Below are positions 1 to 4,269 of a stretch of 5,487 nt of DNA, one piece after another. A program made the translations under genes and the position numbers. The stretch covers positions 1-5,487 of the forward strand of contig CAAFSR010000041.1 in NCBI GenBank assembly GCA_900765705.1, written 5' to 3'. Below the pieces are notes generated by a model. It worked only from the letters and a program-made list of their open reading frames with translations. It was not told the DNA's origin and did no database searches. The first letter of the stretch is position 1; each line of letters opens with the position of its first letter. This stretch comes from an uncultured Faecalibacterium sp. (GTDB lineage Bacteria; Bacillota; Clostridia; Oscillospirales; Ruminococcaceae).

Positions 1-152
1 CACCGCAGGGGCATGGGGTCCACCATTCTGCCGTCCGGGGTGAAAAATGCGCCATTCGAGTAAAGCAGTTGGTGGGTGCTCAGAAAATCGTCACAAAACA
101 GGGATTCGTTGAAAAAGCCTTTCTTGAACCATGCAGGGGTAAAATTACTCAT
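1..152 (-). CDS. N-terminus of a mobile-element protein, possibly a P4-type primase/replication protein (3' end outside window)
   Basis: An open frame begins with ATG at 152 and runs off the left edge, giving 50 visible codons without a stop. The protein begins MSNFTPAWFKKGFFNESLFC and continues with a segment containing HQLLYSNGAFFTPDGR. An in-frame ATG lies at 158, but the AAAGGA ribosome site at 168-163 is only 4 nt from it and 10 nt from the ATG at 152, so 152 is preferred. The pattern 'NE.LFC..FL......NGAFFT.DG' reminds me of the N-terminus of phage/plasmid primase-like proteins in Clostridial integrated elements. This is recall of a family look, not an alignment, and no catalytic motif is visible here. 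It is preceded by a hairpin and a candidate structured leader, which suggests regulated expression. That the frame is real is fairly secure from its ribosome site and clean reading; the function is a weak call. It could equally be an unrelated mobile-element hypothetical protein. Confidence 0.6.
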   Translation of the reverse strand, partial: MSNFTPAWFKKGFFNESLFCDDFLSTHQLLYSNGAFFTPDGRMVDPMPLR

Positions 153-162
153 AGGCATTCCG

Positions 163-168
163 TCCTTT
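163..168 (-). promoter_or_regulatory. Ribosome binding site of the left-edge gene
   Basis: AAAGGA on the minus strand lies 10 nt upstream of ATG 152 and only 4 nt upstream of the alternative in-frame ATG at 158. The spacing favours 152 as the start. Confidence 0.6.
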
Positions 169-182
169 CATTGGCGTTACGG

Positions 183-211
183 AAAACGATGTGCTCATTT
201 TGAGTACATCG
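183..211 (-). terminator. Hairpin with T-run in the leader of the left-edge gene (terminator or attenuator)
   Basis: The arms CGATGTGCTCA (187-197) and TGAGTACATCG (201-211) pair over 11 positions with a single mismatch-type pair and a 3-nt loop. Read on the minus strand the stem is followed directly by TTTT (186-183), the layout of a short rho-independent terminator. It sits about 30 nt upstream of the ATG at 152 and no convincing gene lies just upstream on that strand. It may therefore act as an attenuator in the leader rather than as the end of a separate gene. The T-run is short, so termination strength is uncertain. Confidence 0.5.
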
Positions 212-252
212 CTTTACTCCGCAACTGAGAAATCAACGTTCTGCCGTTCTCC

Positions 253-330
253 CTGCATGGCTTTCCTGCCCCCTTCCGGCGGCGTTTTCCGGCTCTCCCA
301 CTGGGGGGCATCGCCGGGTATCCCATGCAG
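253..330 (-). ncRNA. Candidate structured leader RNA (nested stems)
   Basis: Read on the minus strand this 78-nt segment folds by eye into nested helices. The outer stem CTGCATGG (330-323) pairs with CCATGCAG (260-253) over 8 bp, and an inner stem CCGGCG (317-312) pairs with CGCCGG (281-276) over 6 bp. Near the apex CCC faces GGG. A competing pairing of GCCCCC (309-304) with GGGGGC (273-268) is also possible, so the element could switch between folds or form a pseudoknot. It lies about 100 nt upstream of the left-edge gene and is followed by the hairpin at 211-183, an arrangement typical of cis-acting leaders. I recall similar sequence ahead of genes in integrative elements of gut Clostridia, but I cannot assign it to a named RNA family. 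Small open frames across it show no ribosome site and look non-coding. Confidence 0.4.
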
Positions 331-461
331 ACGGTCATGCGGTTTTCAAGGTGCAACGGGCAAAACGGCAATAAAAAAGCCGTCACAAAACAGACCAGCC
401 CTGCCTTCGCTTTTTCTGGAAGGTCATGCTAGTCGGTTATGTAACGGCTGAAAGCCAAGAT

Positions 462-484
462 GTTCAGCCCTGCAGGGTCTGAAC
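462..484. repeat. Near-perfect 23-bp palindrome
   Basis: The arms GTTCAG (462-467) and CTGAAC (479-484) flank a perfect inner palindrome CCCTGCAGGG (468-477), with one unpaired T at 478. The dyad has no T-run on either side, so it is not a terminator. It looks more like a binding site for a dimeric protein such as a repressor or recombinase. An AT-rich inverted repeat follows immediately at 485-509. Its user is unknown. Confidence 0.55.
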
Positions 485-613
485 GAATATGTAAAAATAT
501 GTTATATTCAATTGCTGGGATAGATTACCACAAAAATCGAGCCGTGTCAACAAAAACTTTTGAGAACGCGTCACTTTCGGCAGCTTGCAAGAAAACGCGA
601 GGGAAACTTTGGC

Positions 614-649
614 AAAAAGAGAGAGGACTGGACGGTGCCAGCCCTCTTG
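614..649 (-). terminator. Rho-independent terminator of the ars operon
   Basis: Read on the minus strand, AGAGGGCTGG (647-638) pairs with CCAGTCCTCT (631-622) across a 6-nt loop. This is a 10-bp stem with one G-U pair. It is followed by CTC and then TTTTT (618-614). It begins 13 nt after the arsC stop, which places it as the end of the ars transcript. Confidence 0.85.
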
Positions 650-659
650 ACAAGCAGAT

Positions 660-1061
660 TTATATAGTTTGAAGGCGATTTTTCAATGCTATGATATTTT
701 GATGGATCTGCATGATCACATCCTTAAACGCAGCATCATCTTTTCCAGTCGGGTCTTCCAGTTCCCAGTTATCGTCAAAGGGTCTGCCGATAAAAGGACA
801 TCCCACATTGCAGCCCATGGAGATGGCGATATCCGGTTCAGGAATCGCAGAAATCAGCTTAGAATACTGCGTCTGCTCCATGTCGATGCCATAAAGCTCA
901 TTCACCAGTCGGACAGCATCCTGATTGATCCGGGGTTTTGTTTCCGTTCCGGCAGAATAGCTTTCAAACACGTCGGACGCCAACGCTTTGCCCAATGCCT
1001 CCGCAATCTGGCTGCGGCAGGAGTTATGGACACAGATAAATGCAACTTTTGGTTTGGTCAT
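660..1061 (-). CDS. arsC: Arsenate reductase ArsC, thioredoxin-coupled (LMW-PTP fold)
   Basis: This 133-residue cytoplasmic enzyme reduces arsenate to arsenite so that the efflux pump can remove it. The low-molecular-weight phosphatase P-loop is at residues 10-17 (CVHNSCRS), with Cys10 as nucleophile and Arg16 as anion-binding arginine. SAGTE follows at 36-40, and a DP pair at Asp103-Pro104 matches the catalytic Asp-Pro loop of the family. The redox pair is Cys84 and Cys88 in a GCNVGCP motif, three residues apart; in the S. aureus pI258 enzyme the equivalent cysteines (82 and 89) are six apart. The short form fits the Clostridia/archaeal branch of the family. The ATG overlaps the acr3 stop in an ATGA, so it should be translated by coupling. 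A terminator follows the stop. Length is normal for the family. Identification is firm; the electron donor is inferred to be thioredoxin or the operon's own CxxC protein. Confidence 0.95.
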   Translation of the reverse strand: MTKPKVAFICVHNSCRSQIAEALGKALASDVFESYSAGTETKPRINQDAVRLVNELYGIDMEQTQYSKLISAIPEPDIAISMGCNVGCPFIGRPFDDNWELEDPTGKDDAAFKDVIMQIHQNIIALKNRLQTI

Positions 1062-2104
1062 GCGGGGAACCTGCCTTTCGTTTTGTTTGCGATTTTTACG
1101 AGGAAAAGCATCACAGGCACTTCGGTCAATACACCAACCGTTGTGGCAAGTGCGGCAGGAGAAGTCGTTCCGAATAGAGCGACAGCTACCGCAACCGCCA
1201 ATTCAAAGAAGTTGGCTGCACCAATCATTCCGGCAGGTGCGGCAATGCGGTGTGGCAGCTTAAGCAGCCAGCAGACACCATAGGCAATGCTGAAAATCAA
1301 AAAAGTCTGCAAAACCAACGGTATGGCAATCAACACGATGTGTAGGGGATTATCCAGAATAACCTGCCCTTGGAAAGCGAAAATCAGTACAAGCGTCAGC
1401 AGAAGTCCAATGGTTGTAATGCCGTCAAACTTTTTGACAAAGGTGTTTTCGAAATACTCTGCGCCCTTTTTCTGGGTCACAAAATATCGCGTCAGCATAC
1501 CACCCGCAAGGGGAATAACGACGAACAGCACCACGGACAATATCAGTGTATCCCACGGCACAAACACATTCGAAACGCCCAGTAGGAACTTCACAATGGG
1601 GACGAATGCTACGAGGATAATCAGGTCATTGGTGGCCACCTGCACCACCGTGTACGCCGGGTCGCCCTTTGTCAGAGCGCTCCACACAAAGACCATCGCC
1701 GTGCATGGCGCAGCACCCAACAGCACTGCACCGGCAAGATATTCGGTAGCAAGCTCCGGTGTGATGAACGCCTTGAACACCACGAAGAAGAACAAACTTG
1801 CCATGCCATACATAGTAAAAGGCTTGATGAGCCAGTTGACGATCCAAGTGACGAACAGCCCCTTGGGGTTCTTGCCCACATTTTTGATGCTGCGGAAGTC
1901 CACCTTCATCATCATGGGATAGATCATCACCCAGATGAGGATTGCCATGGGAATCGACACCCGTGCATACTCGAACCGGTTCAGAAATTCCGGAATCTGC
2001 GGCAGAAATTTGCCGATGCAGATTCCAACCGCCATGCAGAGAATGACCCATACGGTCAGATACTTTTGAAAAAATCCAATGGGAGAAGCGTCACGCTCGT
2101 TCAT
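1058..2104 (-). CDS. acr3: Arsenite efflux permease Acr3
   Basis: This 348-residue inner-membrane protein has about ten hydrophobic spans and belongs to the ACR3 branch of the bile/arsenite/riboflavin transporter superfamily. It exports As(III), driven by the proton motive force. Diagnostic segments are LLGAAPCTAMVFVWS at about 128-142, with Cys134 matching the essential transport cysteine of studied Acr3 proteins. ATNDLIIL follows at about 157-164, and Glu328 lies in TEVPVML near the C-terminus, matching the conserved acidic residue of the last helices. The length is ordinary for Acr3 and no frameshift is seen. The ATG overlaps the stop of the upstream thioredoxin-like gene (ATGA), preceded by GAAGG 7 nt away, and the stop overlaps arsC in the same way. 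It is not ArsB, which is longer, and no arsA or arsD is present, so the pump works without an ATPase subunit here. Confidence 0.95.
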   Translation of the reverse strand: MNERDASPIGFFQKYLTVWVILCMAVGICIGKFLPQIPEFLNRFEYARVSIPMAILIWVMIYPMMMKVDFRSIKNVGKNPKGLFVTWIVNWLIKPFTMYGMASLFFFVVFKAFITPELATEYLAGAVLLGAAPCTAMVFVWSALTKGDPAYTVVQVATNDLIILVAFVPIVKFLLGVSNVFVPWDTLILSVVLFVVIPLAGGMLTRYFVTQKKGAEYFENTFVKKFDGITTIGLLLTLVLIFAFQGQVILDNPLHIVLIAIPLVLQTFLIFSIAYGVCWLLKLPHRIAAPAGMIGAANFFELAVAVAVALFGTTSPAALATTVGVLTEVPVMLFLVKIANKTKGRFPA

Positions 2105-2454
2105 GCTCTTACCTTCTTCAAAATAACGATGACTTCATCCTTTTTCAGCACCTTGCCATAGGACACCACCTGACCGTCCACCACCAAAGCGGGGGTGGTC
2201 ATCACACCATAGGCGGCGATCTTTTCAAAGTCCCGCACATGGTCAATGGTCGTATCCATCCCAAGCTCCCGCAGTGCGTCTACAGTTGCCGCTTCCAGCG
2301 CATTACACTTGGCACAGCCGCCGCCAAGAATTTTGATCCCGGACTCCTTCTTTTCGGCTTCTGCCGCCTGCATGACTTCCGGCGTACAGCTCCCGCCATA
2401 GCAGCAAGGTTTCTTTTGTTCTTCTTTTTTCTTTCCAAATCCAAAAAATGACAT
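2101..2454 (-). CDS. Small thioredoxin-fold redox protein with Cys-rich N-terminal extension (TM0996/MTH895-like)
   Basis: This is a 117-residue protein. The core from about residue 39 is a short thioredoxin/glutaredoxin-like domain with an active-site CAKC (Cys47-Cys50) after a GGG turn and a TTPAL segment (86-90) giving the cis-proline loop, then VVDG. This matches the archaeal/bacterial TM0996-MTH895 type of small redox protein, in which the first strand leads directly to CxxC. The N-terminal 38 residues are unusual: a Lys-rich start without a signal peptide, then CCYGGSC with Cys17, Cys18 and Cys23. These could bind a soft metal or As(III). The ATG is set by GGAGG 9 nt upstream and lies 18 nt after the permease stop; the stop overlaps acr3. 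Location in the cytoplasm is expected. Likely roles are thiol donor to ArsC or carrier of metalloid to a pump; both are inference from the neighbours. The fold is well supported. Confidence 0.85.
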   Translation of the reverse strand: MSFFGFGKKKEEQKKPCCYGGSCTPEVMQAAEAEKKESGIKILGGGCAKCNALEAATVDALRELGMDTTIDHVRDFEKIAAYGVMTTPALVVDGQVVSYGKVLKKDEVIVILKKVRA

Positions 2455-2472
2455 CGTTATTGTCCTCCAAAA

Positions 2473-3468
2473 TTATAAGATAATTCCCTGAGACAGGTTG
2501 AATAAATAGCCTACAACGATAATGCCCGCAGCACAGATGGCGATAAAAACACCCAGTAACTTCGGCTTGACTGCCTTGCGCAACATAATCATTGACGGCA
2601 AAGACAGCGTAGTGACGCCCATCATAAAGGCAAGCACCGTACCAAGCTGTGCGCCTTTTCCAAGCAAAGCCTCAGCAATGGGAATCGTGCCGAAAATATC
2701 GGCATACATGGGAATGCCGATGATGGTTGCTAATATTACGCCGAAGGGGTTATGGCTGCCGAGAACCGCCACAACCCAGCTTTCGGGAATCCAGTTGTGA
2801 ATGACAGCCCCGATGCCTACGCCGATAAGAATGTACGGAAAGACCTTCTTGAAGGTTTCCGCTACCTGATCCTTGGCATAAACTAGCCGTTCCTTCTGCG
2901 TCAGTGTTGGGGAGGCAATGTCCACGGCAGATGCCCTGCGGATAAATTTCTCCACCTGATTTTCCATGTGCAGCTTTTCAATCAGCGTACCGCCAGCCAC
3001 AGCAATCACAAGCCCCAGCACCACATAGAGAATCGCAACCTTTGTCCCGAAAATACTCATCAGAAGAACAAGACTTCCCAAGTCCACCATAGGCGATGAA
3101 ATCAGGAACGAGAAGGTCACACCCAGCGGCAGTCCGGCACTGGTAAATCCGATAAACAGTGGAATGGACGAGCAGGAGCAGAACGGTGTTACCGTGCCGA
3201 GCAGGGCTGCGATGCAGTTTGCCCAGATACCGTGAAACCGCCCCATAATTTTCTTACTGCGTTCCGGCGGAAAATAACTCTGAATGTAGGAAATCAGATA
3301 AATCAGTACACAGAGCAGCACGGTGATCTTAATCACATCATAGAGGAAGAACTGAATGCTCCCACCGATTCGGCTTGTTGCGTCCAATCCCAATGTGCCG
3401 AGTAGATTTCCAATCAGCGTATTCAGCCACTTCATGCCGAGGATTTGATCGGTGATAAACTTGCCCAT
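2473..3468 (-). CDS. arsP: ArsP-type permease (PF03773/DUF318 family), probable organoarsenical exporter
   Basis: This integral membrane protein has about eight hydrophobic spans and 331 residues from the chosen start. The hallmark TPFCSCSSIP lies at residues 94-103, with Cys97 and Cys99, followed by a second repeat-like hydrophobic half with SSPMVDLG and IPMYADIFGTIPIAEALLGKG. These are typical of the DUF318/ArsP permeases, of which the Campylobacter ArsP exports trivalent organoarsenicals. A hydrophilic loop at about 165-205 separates the two halves. The frame is open from a GTG at 3480, but the ATG at 3468 shares its A with the TGA of arsR (TGATG) and has a G-rich site about 10 nt upstream. 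ATG 3468 is therefore preferred and implies termination-reinitiation. The substrate is inferred from family and operon; no methyltransferase or C-As lyase is in view. It could instead handle As(III), antimonite or another thiophile. Confidence 0.85.
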   Translation of the reverse strand: MGKFITDQILGMKWLNTLIGNLLGTLGLDATSRIGGSIQFFLYDVIKITVLLCVLIYLISYIQSYFPPERSKKIMGRFHGIWANCIAALLGTVTPFCSCSSIPLFIGFTSAGLPLGVTFSFLISSPMVDLGSLVLLMSIFGTKVAILYVVLGLVIAVAGGTLIEKLHMENQVEKFIRRASAVDIASPTLTQKERLVYAKDQVAETFKKVFPYILIGVGIGAVIHNWIPESWVVAVLGSHNPFGVILATIIGIPMYADIFGTIPIAEALLGKGAQLGTVLAFMMGVTTLSLPSMIMLRKAVKPKLLGVFIAICAAGIIVVGYLFNLSQGIIL

Positions 3469-3770
3469 CAGGAGCAGCACCCCCCTTCGCTATTAGAGCC
3501 GCAGCAGGTCAGTCCCTCTATAAATTCTTTGAACTGGGTCAGGGTTTCGCAGTTCAGAGAGTAGTGCTGCCATTTTCCTTCCTTGCGGGCGTTCACCAGT
3601 CCACATTCCACCAAAATCTTCATGTGGTGCGAAAGCGTCGGCTGCGTAATTTCAAACCGTTCCAACAGCTTGCAGCCGCACTTTTCTCCATCCGACAGCA
3701 TCTTCACAATTTCCAGCCGGTTCGCATCCCCCAAAGCCTTGCAGATCAAAGCCACATCTATAGCGTTCAT
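3468..3770 (-). CDS. arsR: ArsR/SmtB-family arsenic-responsive repressor
   Basis: This 100-residue winged-helix repressor is the first gene of the operon. From the chosen ATG it begins MNAIDVALICKALGDANRLE, the classic ArsR N-terminal helix. The metal-sensing helix carries Cys31-x-Cys33 in EKCGCKLLE, equivalent to the ELCVCDL As(III) site of enteric ArsR. The recognition helix is TQPTLSHHMKIL at 42-53, and the wing follows as ARKEGKWQHYSL. The C-terminus is unusual: Cys89-Cys90 and Cys98-Cys99 in a Gly/Ser-rich tail that ends one residue later, which could form a second thiol site. The start at 3770 is chosen over the in-frame ATG at 3821 because GAGGTG lies 5 nt upstream and because 3821 falls upstream of the predicted transcription start. 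It should bind the inverted repeat at 3784-3835 and repress its own operon until metalloid binds. The stop overlaps the next ATG. Confidence 0.95.
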   Translation of the reverse strand: MNAIDVALICKALGDANRLEIVKMLSDGEKCGCKLLERFEITQPTLSHHMKILVECGLVNARKEGKWQHYSLNCETLTQFKEFIEGLTCCGSNSEGGCCS

Positions 3771-3775
3771 GAAAA

Positions 3776-3781
3776 CACCTC
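3776..3781 (-). promoter_or_regulatory. Ribosome binding site of arsR
   Basis: GAGGTG on the minus strand lies 5 nt from the ATG at 3770. It fixes this start against the ATG at 3821, which has no such site and lies upstream of the predicted transcription start. Confidence 0.8.
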
Positions 3782-3783
3782 GC

Positions 3784-3835
3784 ATTGATATTTGTCTATG
3801 TGAGCAGTATAGCAAATACATAGATAAATGTCAAT
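3784..3835. promoter_or_regulatory. Probable ArsR operator, 18-bp inverted repeat overlapping the promoter
   Basis: The left arm ATTGATATTTGTCTATGT (3784-3801) and the reverse complement of the right arm (3818-3835), ATTGACATTTATCTATGT, agree at 16 of 18 positions; the spacer is 16 bp. The right arm contains the -35 box, the spacer holds the -10 box, and the left arm covers the predicted transcription start. A dimer on either or both arms would block RNA polymerase. Such dyads over the promoter are the usual ArsR/SmtB arrangement. ArsR as the ligand is inferred from adjacency. Confidence 0.8.
3806..3834 (-). promoter_or_regulatory. Sigma-70-type promoter of the ars operon
   Basis: On the minus strand a perfect TTGACA (3834-3829) is separated by 17 bp from TATACT (3811-3806). 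A TG one base before the -10 box makes it an extended -10 promoter. Transcription should start near 3799, giving a leader of about 30 nt before arsR. The boxes are close to consensus, so the promoter should be strong unless repressed. Confidence 0.88.
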
Positions 3836-3849
3836 ACATTTGTGCAAAT

Positions 3850-3889
3850 AAAAGCAGGTACACCGCATTTCTACAGTGTACCTGCTTTT
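3850..3889. terminator. Perfect 14-bp stem terminator, probably bidirectional
   Basis: AAAAGCAGGTACAC (3850-3863) and GTGTACCTGCTTTT (3876-3889) are exact reverse complements with a 12-nt loop, and the stem ends in T-runs on either strand. On the minus strand it lies 15 bp before the -35 box of the ars promoter and about 380 nt after the integrase stop. It would keep integrase read-through out of the ars operon. The T-run is only four bases long, extended by ATTT on the minus strand. Confidence 0.75.
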
Positions 3890-4025
3890 CATCATATTGT
3901 GGATAGTTTGTCTATTACACCAATCCACCTATTCACTTGTTACACCACACCGCTTTGTAAGGCTCCTTTTCGGGAAAACGTCCCAAAATTGGTGTAGTTG
4001 TGGTGTAGTACCGCAGCTATCGACC

Positions 4026-4044
4026 GAATTTTGTTCGAAAATTC
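4026..4044. repeat. Small inverted repeat
   Basis: GAATTTT (4026-4032) and AAAATTC (4038-4044) are exact reverse complements around GTTCG. It has no terminator-like tail and may be a protein-binding dyad or chance. Confidence 0.35.
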
Positions 4045-4073
4045 ATCGCATCTGCGTTTTAATTTTGCATTTT

Positions 4074-4117
4074 ACTGCTCAATCGGCTTCATCGTGGGGA
4101 TGTCATCGACGAGCAGT
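4074..4117. repeat. Spaced inverted repeat
   Basis: ACTGCTC (4074-4080) and GAGCAGT (4111-4117) are exact reverse complements separated by 30 bases, which contain CATCG twice. It could form a loose stem or a pair of inverted binding sites. Its role is unknown. Confidence 0.35.
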
Positions 4118-4216
4118 TATAAGCCTTTATTTCTTGATATCACTCTACACCGCAAGGGTTGAATTTTGCCATTCCATTTACATCTCTACACAAGCCTTTA
4201 TCCGAACTGTATCGTT

Positions 4217-4260
4217 TGGCGTATGAAATGGCGTAAATGGCGTATGGCGTATTTGGCGTA
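4217..4260. repeat. Cluster of five TGGCGTA direct repeats, candidate arm-type integrase sites
   Basis: TGGCGTA occurs at 4217-4223, 4229-4235, 4238-4244, 4245-4251 and 4254-4260, all in the same orientation, with start-to-start steps of 12, 9, 7 and 9 bp. The cluster ends 9 bases before the integrase stop codon. Tn916- and lambda-type integrases bind short direct repeats beside the crossover site through an N-terminal domain, and this integrase has that domain. Binding by Int or an excisionase is inferred. Confidence 0.65.
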
Positions 4261-4269
4261 CGCTTTATT

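Larger units (their letters stand above)
153..613. other. Non-coding gap between the left-edge gene and the ars operon terminator
   Basis: No frame here has a convincing ribosome site or recognisable protein. From left to right the gap holds the ribosome site of the left-edge gene, a hairpin with T-run, the nested-stem candidate RNA, a small hairpin CGGC/GCCG around 365-383 enclosing an A-run, a near-perfect palindrome at 462-484, an AT-rich inverted repeat (GAATAT at 485-490 and ATATTC at 504-509), and about 100 bases (510-613) in which I see nothing. A 9-mer CAGCCCTGC occurs at 396-404 and again at 465-473. The AT-rich stretch 485-510 could hold a minus-strand promoter for the left-edge gene, but no pair of -35/-10 boxes is convincing. 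Confidence 0.6.
3859..4151. repeat. Dispersed TACACC repeat family (six copies)
   Basis: TACACC occurs at 3859-3864, 3916-3921, 3941-3946 and 4146-4151 on the plus strand, and as GGTGTA at 3991-3996 and 4002-4007. The middle four share a seventh base (TACACCA), and the outer two share TACACCGCA. A given hexamer is expected about 0.14 times in this length over both strands. The two direct copies facing two inverted copies resemble clustered binding sites for a recombinase or accessory factor. The first copy also lies inside the terminator stem. Confidence 0.55.
3890..4269. other. Repeat-rich non-coding region beside the integrase, candidate attachment/recombination region
   Basis: No frame in these 380 bases has a ribosome site or a recognisable product. 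The region holds copies of TACACC on both strands, a cluster of TGGCGTA repeats next to the integrase stop, two small dyads (4026-4044 and 4074-4117), a repeated 10-mer AAGCCTTTAT (4121-4130 and 4192-4201) and a repeated CTCTACAC (4143-4150 and 4184-4191). Integrases of Tn916 type normally lie with their 3' end close to the element end, with short direct repeats bound by the N-terminal arm domain. This is what the region looks like. The core crossover site cannot be fixed from one side alone, and no tRNA gene is seen. Confidence 0.5.

Noticed and set aside
195..386. Minus-strand 63-codon open frame upstream of the left-edge gene
   Set aside because: It starts at a GTG with no ribosome site, its sequence is Arg/Gly/Lys-rich from the GC-rich stems, and it ends in the hairpin at 187-211. 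The nested RNA stems explain the conservation better.
460..672. Plus-strand 70-codon open frame with a possible TATATT -10 box near 503
   Set aside because: No ribosome site precedes either ATG, the frame runs through the ars terminator and into the arsC end, and no protein family is recognisable.
669..1283. Plus-strand 204-codon open frame opposite arsC and acr3
   Set aside because: It is antisense to two clearly identified genes and has no ribosome site or family features.
3771..3821. Longer ArsR N-terminus from ATG at 3821
   Set aside because: This ATG lies upstream of the predicted transcription start, within the promoter and operator, and lacks a ribosome site. The ATG at 3770 has GAGGTG 5 nt upstream and gives the usual ArsR N-terminus.
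3876..4226. Plus-strand 116-codon open frame in the gap beside the integrase
   Set aside because: It has no ribosome site, its start lies inside the terminator stem, its composition is erratic, and it crosses the repeat arrays; it is most likely chance.
3890..4269. CRISPR-like array or tRNA attachment site
   Set aside because: The repeats are 6-10 bp, irregularly spaced and in mixed orientation with no constant spacers. No cloverleaf or CCA-type tRNA end could be found.
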